Below, in pieces: positions 15,909 to 22,704 of a stretch of DNA of 31,214 nt. The position numbers and the translations under genes are program-made. This DNA is from Candidatus Gastranaerophilales bacterium (GTDB lineage: Bacteria > Cyanobacteriota > Vampirovibrionia > Gastranaerophilales > Gastranaerophilaceae), in contig CALVEE010000070.1 of assembly GCA_944326495.1 (NCBI GenBank), positions 1-31,214 of the forward strand, read 5' to 3'. Every line of letters starts with the position of its first letter. The stretch's first letter is position 1. A model generated the notes under the pieces. That model did no database searches. It worked only from the letters and a program-made list of their open reading frames with translations, and was not told the DNA's origin.

Positions 15909-15921
15909 CATTCTTAGTATA
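15909..15921 (-). promoter_or_regulatory. Promoter -10 and predicted start of grcA
   Basis: TATACT (15921-15916 on the minus strand) is a good -10; the predicted start is 15909. No -35 consensus is seen; the -35 area is occupied by the palindromes at 15929-15957, as expected for an activator-dependent promoter. Confidence 0.6.
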
Positions 15922-15928
15922 ACCCATG

Positions 15929-15957
15929 TTAAACAACATTTCTGTTGTTTAAACAAC
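15929..15957. promoter_or_regulatory. Nested palindromes, probable Crp/Fnr-type operator
   Basis: Two overlapping inverted repeats: TTAAACAACA-TTTC-TGTTGTTTAA (15929-15952) and GTTGT-TTAA-ACAAC (15944-15957). The second has the 5-4-5 shape of Fnr-type sites. Its centre, 15950.5, is 41.5 bases upstream of the predicted grcA start and about 43.5 upstream of the predicted crp start. Confidence 0.6.
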
Positions 15958-15981
15958 AAAAATAAAAATATTTTTTTGTTT

Positions 15982-15994
15982 TATAATTTTATTA
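15982..15994 (+). promoter_or_regulatory. Leaderless-type promoter for the Crp/Fnr gene
   Basis: TATAAT (15982-15987) plus six bases leads directly to ATG 15994. No Shine-Dalgarno sequence is present. The -35 area is A/T-only and the operator lies just beyond it. Confidence 0.5.
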
Positions 15995-16668
15995 TGGAAA
16001 AGCTTGAAAATTTTTATAACCAGATAAAAACCTCGCCAGTATTTTACGGTATGAATGATGAAGAATTAAAAGGGCTTCTTGAGTGTTTTCATGCACGAAT
16101 ACGCAGATATGAAAAAGGCGACATGATTATAAGACAGGGAGATATGATATCTAATATCTATCTTATTTTGTCAGGCGGTGTTAATATTGAAAAGGACTCT
16201 TACTGGGGAAGAAGAATTATAATTTCACGTCTGGGGAAAAATGAAAACCTTGCCCTCTCGTTTGTCGGCTCAAAAGATGTTGAAGCTAACATTGATGCAA
16301 TTTCTGTAGAAGATACGCTGGTACTGGTTTTAAGCTATGAAAAATGTACTTCTATGTGCCGGAATGCCTGCACAAGACACAAAATTCTCATCAATAATCT
16401 TTTCCAGATTTTATCTAAGGAAAATATTGAACTCATTCAAAAAATAGAGAATGTTTCACAAAAATCAATCCGTGATAAACTTCTGACTTATCTGTCTAAC
16501 GAAGCTCAAAAGAAACATTCAAACAGTTTTGATATACAATTTAACCGTCAAGACTTAGCGGATTATCTGAATGTAGACAGAAGCGCAATGAGTTTTGAGC
16601 TGTCCAAACTCCAAAAAGAAGGCTTGATTTCTTATAACAAAAATCATTTTGAACTCTTATCTTACTAA
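15994..16668 (+). CDS. Crp/Fnr family transcriptional regulator
   Basis: The 224-residue protein has a cyclic-nucleotide-binding-like beta barrel at about 15-115 ('YEKGDMIIRQGDMISNIYLI'), a dimerisation helix, and a Crp-type winged helix at about 183-215 ('FNRQDLADYLNVDRSAMSFE'). It lacks the N-terminal cysteines of Fnr. It does carry C118-x3-C122-x3-C126 just before the dimer helix, as in many clostridial-type Crp/Fnr proteins. Whether these bind a cluster or sense redox is unknown. An in-frame TTG at 15976 lies before the -10 box and is rejected; ATG 15994 is the start, apparently leaderless. It is divergent from grcA across a 119-base gap containing nested palindromes, so it probably controls grcA and itself in response to oxygen or redox state. 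Confidence 0.9.
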   Translation: MEKLENFYNQIKTSPVFYGMNDEELKGLLECFHARIRRYEKGDMIIRQGDMISNIYLILSGGVNIEKDSYWGRRIIISRLGKNENLALSFVGSKDVEANIDAISVEDTLVLVLSYEKCTSMCRNACTRHKILINNLFQILSKENIELIQKIENVSQKSIRDKLLTYLSNEAQKKHSNSFDIQFNRQDLADYLNVDRSAMSFELSKLQKEGLISYNKNHFELLSY

Positions 16669-16933
16669 ATTTCTTTTCAGGCCGCAGTTTGGTCAGTTGG
16701 GCATACCTGCGCGATAATAACTTATAATTATATTATTTAAACGAATAGCTTTTTTAAGATTCATTTTATAATTTTTTATTTATTCGTACGTGTCTGCCCC
16801 CTCACCGCATCCGTAGTTTTCGGCACAGCCTCAAACACGGCTGCTCCTCTCCCGTAGGGAGAGGAGGGCATATGCAAATTCGCTCGCTTGTGGAGCTGAG
16901 GTGGTTTGTCTGATTTAGTTTTATTTCCATTAT
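16669..16933. other. Intergenic region occupied by a composite repeat
   Basis: No gene is seen. Composite repeat copy 3 takes up 16692-16865. The remaining bases lead to the promoter at 16934-16962 of the beta-lactamase-fold gene. Confidence 0.7.
16692..16865 (+). repeat. Composite interspersed repeat, copy 3
   Basis: Head with GTCAG and GCATAC loop motif, AT-rich arm with CTTATAATTATATTATTTAAAC, then core 16796-16865. The terminal hairpin here is fully paired, CCTCTCCC-GTA-GGGAGAGG. The head hairpin is weaker than in copy 1. Confidence 0.9.
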
Positions 16934-16962
16934 TTGAAGGATGTGAGAGCAGTTATTATAAT
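16934..16962 (+). promoter_or_regulatory. Sigma70-type promoter for the beta-lactamase-fold gene
   Basis: TTGAAG (16934-16939), 17-bp spacer, TATAAT (16957-16962). The predicted start is 16969, giving a 31-base leader with GGAGGG. Confidence 0.65.
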
Positions 16963-16999
16963 GTTAGTATTGAATTGGGAGATTTGGAGGGATAGTTAA

Positions 17000-18208
17000 T
17001 TGTACGCTTATCAACAACAGCCGAGAAAACCTGAAAGAAGATTACACGTCGTTCCGGATAGGAAACGTTCGATTGTTATAAATAAACCGGTAGTTAAAAA
17101 GAAGAAGAAAAAGAATTTTCTGGTTGAATTCTTTAGAAAATTAGTTGTTTTTTCTTTTCTCGGGGCGTTTATTTATTATGTATTTCCCACGAGTTTTTCA
17201 AGGCTTATTGAAAACGTATTTTTCCCGCAGCCATTGCCGGTGAATGTAAAATCAATGCCTAATTTGCAAATAAGAAACGGTGAAATTTTTAAGATGCAAG
17301 AGGCAGATTTATACTCAATCGCAAACCCCGTCACAAATTATTTAAGCAATGATTTGTTCTTGAACCGTTTAATGTTAACCCCGACAATACAGAAAACTCA
17401 TAGCGAAGTTACAACAATGTATCATACAAGTGAAATGACAGGATTAAAGCAGCAGTTACTCTCACTTGCTTCTCAATATCCGATGATTAAGCCTGCTGTC
17501 TATGTCTGGGAATACGAAAACGGAAAGTATGTTGATATTAATGCTGATAAGATGTATTCTGCAGCAAGCATTATAAAGCTTCCGGTGCTCGTAAGAATGT
17601 TTAAGTCAATTGAAGCAAAACAAATGACAATATATGATGAGATGACGTTAACTGATTATTATAAATCATCAGGCTCAGGAAACCTGCAGTATGCTCAAAG
17701 CGGAAGAAGGTTTACGCTTGACCAGCTTGCAAAAACAATGATTCAGGATTCAGATAACACATCTACTAATATGATTATGTCGAAATTAGGCGGAATGGAC
17801 GATGTTAATATCGGCCTGCGCGACTGGGGGATTTCTAAGACTTATGTCAGAACCTGGCTTCCGGATTTAGCAGGAACTAATAAAACAACCGCTGCAGATA
17901 TGGCAAAAATTCTCTATAACCTTGATAATCCCGGATTTTTGAACATAAATTCAAGAGAGTATATTATAGATTACCTGAGCCACGTAAAAAATAACAGACT
18001 AATCGCCGCAGGACTCGGAGAAGGAGCAATGTTTGTTCACAAAACGGGAGATATCGGTACAATGCTGGGCGATGCAGGAATTGTTTACGCTCCAAACGGC
18101 AAAAAATACATCGTGGTAATTCTTGCAAACCGGCCTCATAACGCACCGCAAGGCAAAGATTTTATAGTAAAAGCATCAAGTCTCATATATAAGGCAATCG
18201 TAGGGTAA
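17000..18208 (+). CDS. Membrane-anchored class A beta-lactamase-fold serine hydrolase, atypical
   Basis: The start is TTG: GGAGGG (16986-16991) is 8 bases upstream, a TAA codon precedes it directly, and the next Met lies beyond the membrane helix. The 402-residue protein has a Lys/Arg-rich cytoplasmic tail, a membrane helix at about 48-62 and an outward hydrolase domain. Active-site motifs are S190-x-x-K193 in 'SAASIIKLP', S251-D-N and K348-T-G. In the omega-loop, 'RTWLPDLAG' aligns with the class A 'RWEPELN', putting Leu where the deacylating Glu166 should be and Ala for Asn170. It could therefore be acylated by beta-lactams but hydrolyse them poorly; a peptidoglycan-related or binding role is more likely than resistance. 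Family call firm, role open. Confidence 0.82.
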   Translation: MYAYQQQPRKPERRLHVVPDRKRSIVINKPVVKKKKKKNFLVEFFRKLVVFSFLGAFIYYVFPTSFSRLIENVFFPQPLPVNVKSMPNLQIRNGEIFKMQEADLYSIANPVTNYLSNDLFLNRLMLTPTIQKTHSEVTTMYHTSEMTGLKQQLLSLASQYPMIKPAVYVWEYENGKYVDINADKMYSAASIIKLPVLVRMFKSIEAKQMTIYDEMTLTDYYKSSGSGNLQYAQSGRRFTLDQLAKTMIQDSDNTSTNMIMSKLGGMDDVNIGLRDWGISKTYVRTWLPDLAGTNKTTAADMAKILYNLDNPGFLNINSREYIIDYLSHVKNNRLIAAGLGEGAMFVHKTGDIGTMLGDAGIVYAPNGKKYIVVILANRPHNAPQGKDFIVKASSLIYKAIVG

Positions 18209-18258
18209 AATGTATATTATGTTACATTAAATGTAACATAATATACATTCTGTTACAT
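18209..18258. promoter_or_regulatory. Operator-like cluster, left (inverted partner of 18485-18531)
   Basis: A 19-bp-arm perfect palindrome (arms 18209-18227 and 18231-18249, spacer TAA) contains TGTTACAT at 18220 and ATGTAACA at 18231; another TGTTACAT lies at 18251. Spacings are 11 and 20 bases, i.e. about one and two helical turns. It starts directly after the stop codon at 18208. Confidence 0.7.
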
Positions 18259-18484
18259 ATGTTATCATATAACGACATAAATCTGCAAAACTTTAATGTT
18301 TTTAGACCTTTCGTTACAAAAATTTACATTTACGCAAAGTTTAAGTGTTTTTTATTTTGATATATTTTATTTTATAAAATATTATGTACAAGCTGTTATA
18401 ATAACATTTTGTTTCTTTTTATATTTTTATTGAAGTTTACAATGTGCTATTACTATTGAGTTACAGGCATCTTTTTCCTCCTTT
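18259..18484 (+). promoter_or_regulatory. AT-rich promoter region of the Gly-Ser-Ala repeat gene
   Basis: TG-T-TATAAT (18394-18402) is an extended -10 predicting a start near 18409 and a leader of about 135 bases. A second possible start uses TTGAAG (18430-18435) with TACTAT (18451-18456), spacer 15. Degenerate GTTACA copies lie at 18312 and 18459. No gene is seen in this stretch. Confidence 0.4.
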
Positions 18485-18531
18485 ATGTAACACAATGTAT
18501 ATTATGTTACATCGAATGTAACACAATTTAG
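18485..18531. promoter_or_regulatory. Operator-like cluster, right (inverted partner of 18209-18258)
   Basis: ATGTAACA at 18485, TGTTACAT at 18505 and ATGTAACA at 18516, spaced 20 and 11 bases: the mirror image of the left cluster. The complement of the left cluster matches it over about 45 bases with few differences. It ends just before the AAAGGAG of the gene at 18544. Confidence 0.7.
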
Positions 18532-18543
18532 AAAGGAGTTTTT

Positions 18544-19284
18544 ATGTCATTTGGAATTTCGGGTTACAATCGGCCGTATAGTTATACGGGTTCTGCAGGT
18601 TCTGCCGGAGGGGCAGGCTCGGCTGGTGCTTCAGGTTCGGCAGCTAATACCGGTTCAGCCGGTGGTGTCGGTTCATCAAGCGGAGCCGGCTCTACATCAG
18701 CCTCGGGTTCTACAGGCATTACTGGTACGCCTATAAAAGCAAGAACAACAGTTACTTATGCAGCAGCAAACCGTAATAACTTTAATCTTGCTGATGCTGG
18801 TGCTTTCGAGGGAGGTAGAAGAGGCGTTGAAGAATCAGGCAAATACAGGGATGATAGTGGTATTCCTGATAATTGGTCTGATACAAGAACCGGCTCAAGC
18901 AGTTCAGCAGGCTCAGCTGGTTCTGCGGGTTCAGCTGGTTCAGCAGGTTCTGCAGGTGGGGCAGGTTCCATAGCAAGTTCTGTGCCTTATGACCCTTGGG
19001 GTGATTATAATAATGATCCTTATGGTGAGAATTCTACTTATAACTTATATGGAAAAGAAGTTCACAGAGGAGGAGCTCCGAATGATAATACAAAAGGTTA
19101 TCCGCATGGCTCTGAATACATATTTGAAGGTTCTGATGGTAACTTATATTCTATGATAAATCATGGTGATAGTCAAAATCCTCAATGGGGCGATCCTTCA
19201 AGGACATTTGTTAGACCAGATGGGTCTAGTATGACCTTTCCAGTAGATGGTTCTATTTTCAACAATGAAGGAGTAGTTAGATAA
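18544..19284 (+). CDS. Gly-Ser-Ala repeat protein, function unknown
   Basis: I do not recognise this 246-residue protein. It has two low-complexity blocks of GSAG-type repeats (residues about 15-62 and 117-146) separated by a charged segment ('RRGVEESGKYRDDSG') and followed by a Tyr/Asn/Gly-rich C-terminus of 100 residues ('PYDPWGDYNNDPYG', 'SEYIFEGSDGNLYSMINHG', 'RTFVRPDGSSM') that looks like a folded beta domain. There is no signal peptide, membrane helix or cysteine. The repeats resemble silk or flexible-linker sequence. AAAGGAG precedes the ATG. Two bases after its stop comes a 103-residue partner gene, and a mirrored pair of operator-like clusters lies upstream. A secreted or surface matrix protein, or a polymorphic effector with its partner, are possibilities without direct proof. 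Confidence 0.7.
   Translation: MSFGISGYNRPYSYTGSAGSAGGAGSAGASGSAANTGSAGGVGSSSGAGSTSASGSTGITGTPIKARTTVTYAAANRNNFNLADAGAFEGGRRGVEESGKYRDDSGIPDNWSDTRTGSSSSAGSAGSAGSAGSAGSAGGAGSIASSVPYDPWGDYNNDPYGENSTYNLYGKEVHRGGAPNDNTKGYPHGSEYIFEGSDGNLYSMINHGDSQNPQWGDPSRTFVRPDGSSMTFPVDGSIFNNEGVVR
18586..18981 (+). repeat. Two GSAG-coding low-complexity blocks
   Basis: Blocks at about 18586-18729 and 18892-18981 are built on GGTTCAGCAGGTTCTGC-like units of 6-9 bases. The second block is the more regular. Codons vary (GGT/GGC, TCA/TCT, GCA/GCT/GCG), so the repeats are kept at protein level and are not recent DNA duplications alone. Confidence 0.8.
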
Positions 19285-19286
19285 AT

Positions 19287-19598
19287 ATGACAACATTGAA
19301 CCCACACAATATGTATTCTGCAGGTTTTAATACCGGTTTTTTGCAGGAAGATAAGGTCGATAAATATATCGGCGAGCTCAGGACTATGTCAGAGTATGAT
19401 GATGTAAAAAGTTTTGTTGAAACTAACTTTGGCGATGTTAATGGCGAAAAACTCTATGATTATCCCGAGCTGAAAAAGCAAATCTACATTCTCGTTGATG
19501 ATGACAAGATAGAATTTTGCGCGGCGAAAAACAAGCAGCAGTACTTTGGCAAAGGATGGAAATTGATATCAGAAAGTAAATCCGAAAGAGCCGGTTAG
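19287..19598 (+). CDS. Small acidic protein partner of the Gly-Ser-Ala repeat protein
   Basis: A 103-residue protein beginning 'MTTLNPHNMYSAGFNTGF', with a predicted helical middle ('DKVDKYIGELRTMSEYDDVKSF') and beta-rich end ('KQIYILVDDDKIEFCAAKN'). I recognise no family. Net charge is near neutral to acidic; no signal peptide or membrane helix. Its ATG comes two bases after the upstream stop, with AAGGAG 13 bases away inside the upstream gene, so translation is probably coupled. The terminator hairpin overlaps its stop codon, closing a two-gene transcript. Its size and place suit a chaperone, secretion helper or immunity-type partner for the upstream protein, but this is inference. Confidence 0.72.
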   Translation: MTTLNPHNMYSAGFNTGFLQEDKVDKYIGELRTMSEYDDVKSFVETNFGDVNGEKLYDYPELKKQIYILVDDDKIEFCAAKNKQQYFGKGWKLISESKSERAG

Positions 19599-19612
19599 GG
19601 CTCTTTCGGTTT
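19582..19612 (+). terminator. Terminator overlapping a stop codon
   Basis: An 11-bp perfect stem, CCGAAAGAGCC (19582-19592) with GGCTCTTTCGG (19599-19609), loop of six, then TTTGG. The stop codon at 19596-19598 lies in the loop. The T tract is short. Confidence 0.75.
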
Positions 19613-19682
19613 GGTATGTGAGGTGTATAGAAAATTTGTTAAAAATGTGTTAAATTGAATAAAAAGAAGAGTGGAGAAGGCG

Positions 19683-20531
19683 ATGGAAAATAAAGCGGGT
19701 TTATTAAAGGATATTGCACAAAAGCTGGCAGGAGAAGAGAACTGTATTGAGCTCTATAAAACTCTTATTCCAATCTTTGAAGATGCAGAATTATATCAGG
19801 AGCAGGCAGGGCTTTTAGAAAAAATATACAATATAACAAAAGAGCCGGAATTATATCGGGGAATTGGCGATATTATGCTTGATAAAATGGGGAAAAACGA
19901 TATTGCCAAAAATGCTTACAACAAATATTTAAGTCTGACAAAGCCTGAGTTTTTTAACAAATATATTTCTATAATAGATCCCGGTTATAATCAGGTTGAT
20001 GAAGAAGGTTTAGATTTTAAATTATTAAGTCTTATAGACAGGTATAATGCAGTTATATATATAATGGTTTATTTCTTTCAGCGTCAAATGTACGCAGATA
20101 TTTTAGAGATATCTCCTTGTATTGATATTATTAATCAACAAATTGATGAACATTTAAATACAGTTGGTATTACGGATTTTTCTACGCTGGAGGATAAAAA
20201 ACAATCTGATATTTATATCTCGACCCAGCTTGCAAGGACAAGTAATCATAACGATATAAACCGTCTTGCTATAAAATTTAATCCGCAGAATGAGGCGCCT
20301 TATCTCAATATTATTGATGATTTAGTTGAATACAACAATTATAATCAGGCATTAGATTTCTATAATAATGATTACTGCGCAATGTTTCCGGATAACCGAA
20401 GAATAGATTCAATCGTTGGTTTATGCTGGTTTTTGAGTGATAAATATTCTGCAATTGGTGAATATTATAACGCTGTTCAAAGACAAAAAAAAGCTATAGA
20501 ACTTGAGCTTGGCGGTGGAAACAATGAGTAG
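19683..20531 (+). CDS. TPR-like helical protein of the glycan operon
   Basis: The 282-residue protein is all-helical with loose tetratricopeptide-like repeats near the ends ('LYRGIGDIMLDKMGKNDIAK', 'EYNNYNQALDFYNN', 'SAIGEYYNAVQRQKKAIE'). No catalytic motif, signal peptide or membrane helix is seen. I chose ATG 19683, with GGAG/AAGG before it, over a GTG twelve bases upstream that lies within this ribosome site. Its last eight bases overlap the start of the DUF4422 gene, so the two are translationally coupled. It most likely serves as a scaffold or regulator for the glycosyltransferases downstream. No named family could be assigned. Confidence 0.72.
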   Translation: MENKAGLLKDIAQKLAGEENCIELYKTLIPIFEDAELYQEQAGLLEKIYNITKEPELYRGIGDIMLDKMGKNDIAKNAYNKYLSLTKPEFFNKYISIIDPGYNQVDEEGLDFKLLSLIDRYNAVIYIMVYFFQRQMYADILEISPCIDIINQQIDEHLNTVGITDFSTLEDKKQSDIYISTQLARTSNHNDINRLAIKFNPQNEAPYLNIIDDLVEYNNYNQALDFYNNDYCAMFPDNRRIDSIVGLCWFLSDKYSAIGEYYNAVQRQKKAIELELGGGNNE

Positions 20532-22695
20532 TATTAAAAATGTCAGCAGGTTGTTTGAGAAGTTTTACGCTGTAAAAAACTTTTTAAACACAGCCGGAGA
20601 CTCTGTTTCCGAGACGGAATTAAAGCAGCTGCTTGAGGATTTTTTAGATGAATTGCAACAGGAAGAAAACAGGCAGGATAGTTATGCTGCAAATCTTGTA
20701 TATATTATGATAAACCTTTTGCGGCCTTATTTTAATATCCCTTATGTTTTGGAATTTGCAGACAGGATATTAACCGGAAGTCCTGCAGCAAATGAGTATA
20801 GAAATCCGGGTTCTAAAACTATTCAAAGGCCGAATATGAGTTTTCATATCGGAGTTGTGTATCACAAAAATTTCGAGCTGTTTTTCAGGGATTGTCTTTA
20901 TCCGATACATGCCGGAAAAGCGGTTTCTAATTTTGAGTTAGGCCTGCCCGGCGACGACTGGGGAGACAACATATCTTTCAAAAACCCGGCCTATGCCGAG
21001 CTCACTGCTCTTTATTGGATATGGAAAAATGTTAAAGCTGATGTTAAAGGTTTGATGCATTATAGAAGATTTTTGTTTCTCAAAGATGGGGTGAGAGCAA
21101 GGATTAATGAAATAAGACAGTATGATATAAAGAAAGGGTTTAATGCTGCGGGTTTCTTGAATAATATGGGATATAATCAAGAAAACTTAACCCAAATGAT
21201 GGAAAAGTATGACATTATAACCAGAAATCCCGATGATTTTGAGATATGGTCAGATTTTTCTATGGCTACACACTATGCTAATCATCATATTGAAAAACAT
21301 TTAGCTATGGCATTTGATGTATTAAAAAAAGATTACCCAAATATGCTGCCATATTTTATTGAAACGCTTTCTGGCTCAACTTCTTATTTTTCAAATGTGT
21401 TTATTATGAAAAATGAAGAGTTTGACAAATATTGCAGCTGGCTTTTTGATATTTTATTTAAGATAGAAAAGAAAATTAATCCTTATGATATAAATCTTGC
21501 ATCAGAAACCGTGAATACGAGATGGGCAGGGTACTTAGGCGAAAGACTTACCGGTGCTTATCTTCGGATGCGCAAGCTGCAGGGTGCAAAATTTTGGGAA
21601 GCTCCTCTTATTATGCTGGATGATAACGCTAATTATTGGAGAAATGCTGATACTTATGATAAATCAACTCTTATAGACCAAAATGACAGGCAACGCTTAA
21701 ATGATATGAATAATTTGTCAGCTCCATTAGTTTCAGTAATCCTGGATTTGAGACAAATATGGCCAGCGGAACATTCTGTAAAATTTATATTAAAGCAAAG
21801 TATAAAAAACATAGAAATTATAACTATCGGAAAGAGTCTTTGTGAATACTTGCCTGAAAATACGCACAGTATTGAGGTTGAGTCGTTATATGAAGCGGTT
21901 TCGGCAGCAAGCGGGAAATATTTGCATATTATGAACCCGCGGGATTTTATAGAGAAGAATTTTTATGAGAATGCTGTTTTAGATGCGGAAAAAAATAGTT
22001 CTGAAATTGTTCTTATGAGCTACAGAAATGTGAATTATTATAACTATTCTCTAGCAGAAACTTCACTTCTTCCTCCTGTGTTATATGGCTCTAATTTAAA
22101 TGTCGAAAAAAATCCGGACATTCTTATGGATAACCCGACTTTCTTTAACAAGTTATTCTTAAGAGAATTTTTACTGGAAAATAAAGATTGTTTAACTGAA
22201 CAATATATGCCGGCTGTTTATTGGAAAATTATTTTAAAAGCTAAGAAAATCAGCATACTAAGAGACAGTCAGTATAAACATATAATGCAGAAACATCCGA
22301 TATTTTATGAAGATTGTATTAAAAGAATTTTTGGGATGTTTGATGATTTAGATAAATTTATTAAAAACCAGAAAAATAAAAATACCAGAGATTTTTACAA
22401 TATCTATAAGGCAAGAAGTTTGTATAATCTCATTTGTCTTAATTTAGCATCAATAGCTAAAGATGACGGAATTGCCAAAATAATTCTTAATTATCTGGCA
22501 AAGAATAATATTTCAGTATCTAAAGAGGCGCAAAAATGTTTAGATTTCTATATTTATGACAAAAAAATGATGGATGAGATTAATAAAAATTCTTCTGTCG
22601 GGAAAATTAGAAAATTAATATTGGACAATACCGCCGATTTAGTGATGGCTGCTATTAAAGTAGTATCAGACAGTTATTATTTATCGGAATTATAG
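20524..22695 (+). CDS. DUF4422 glycosyltransferase-like protein with C-terminal GT2-like region
   Basis: The 723-residue protein has a 100-residue helical N-terminus, a DUF4422 domain at about 106-370 and a further 320 residues. DUF4422 marks are clear: 'HIGVVYHKNFELFF', 'LPGDDWGDNISFKNPAYAEL', 'ALYWIWKNV' and 'GLMHYRRF' (H179-Y-R-R). This domain occurs in capsule and O-antigen clusters and is thought to be a glycosyltransferase. From about 403, 'PLVSVILDL', 'NIEIITIG' and 'ASGKYLHIMNP' resemble a GT2 core that has lost the DxD acids, so this part may be structural or inactive. ATG 20524 has GGTGG before it; the frame stays open 21 bases upstream, but only alternative starts occur there. Overlaps the previous gene by 8 bases and leads the next by 9. 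Confidence 0.82.
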   Translation: MSSIKNVSRLFEKFYAVKNFLNTAGDSVSETELKQLLEDFLDELQQEENRQDSYAANLVYIMINLLRPYFNIPYVLEFADRILTGSPAANEYRNPGSKTIQRPNMSFHIGVVYHKNFELFFRDCLYPIHAGKAVSNFELGLPGDDWGDNISFKNPAYAELTALYWIWKNVKADVKGLMHYRRFLFLKDGVRARINEIRQYDIKKGFNAAGFLNNMGYNQENLTQMMEKYDIITRNPDDFEIWSDFSMATHYANHHIEKHLAMAFDVLKKDYPNMLPYFIETLSGSTSYFSNVFIMKNEEFDKYCSWLFDILFKIEKKINPYDINLASETVNTRWAGYLGERLTGAYLRMRKLQGAKFWEAPLIMLDDNANYWRNADTYDKSTLIDQNDRQRLNDMNNLSAPLVSVILDLRQIWPAEHSVKFILKQSIKNIEIITIGKSLCEYLPENTHSIEVESLYEAVSAASGKYLHIMNPRDFIEKNFYENAVLDAEKNSSEIVLMSYRNVNYYNYSLAETSLLPPVLYGSNLNVEKNPDILMDNPTFFNKLFLREFLLENKDCLTEQYMPAVYWKIILKAKKISILRDSQYKHIMQKHPIFYEDCIKRIFGMFDDLDKFIKNQKNKNTRDFYNIYKARSLYNLICLNLASIAKDDGIAKIILNYLAKNNISVSKEAQKCLDFYIYDKKMMDEINKNSSVGKIRKLILDNTADLVMAAIKVVSDSYYLSEL

Positions 22696-22704
22696 GAGGA
22701 AAAT

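Noticed and set aside
17000..18208. Antibiotic-resistance beta-lactamase
   Set aside because: The residue equivalent to Glu166 is Leu and Asn170 is Ala, so efficient hydrolysis is not supported.
18756..18976. Minus-strand frames rich in Ala-Glu-Pro repeats
   Set aside because: They are the mirror of the GSAG-coding repeats and have no ribosome site or independent support.
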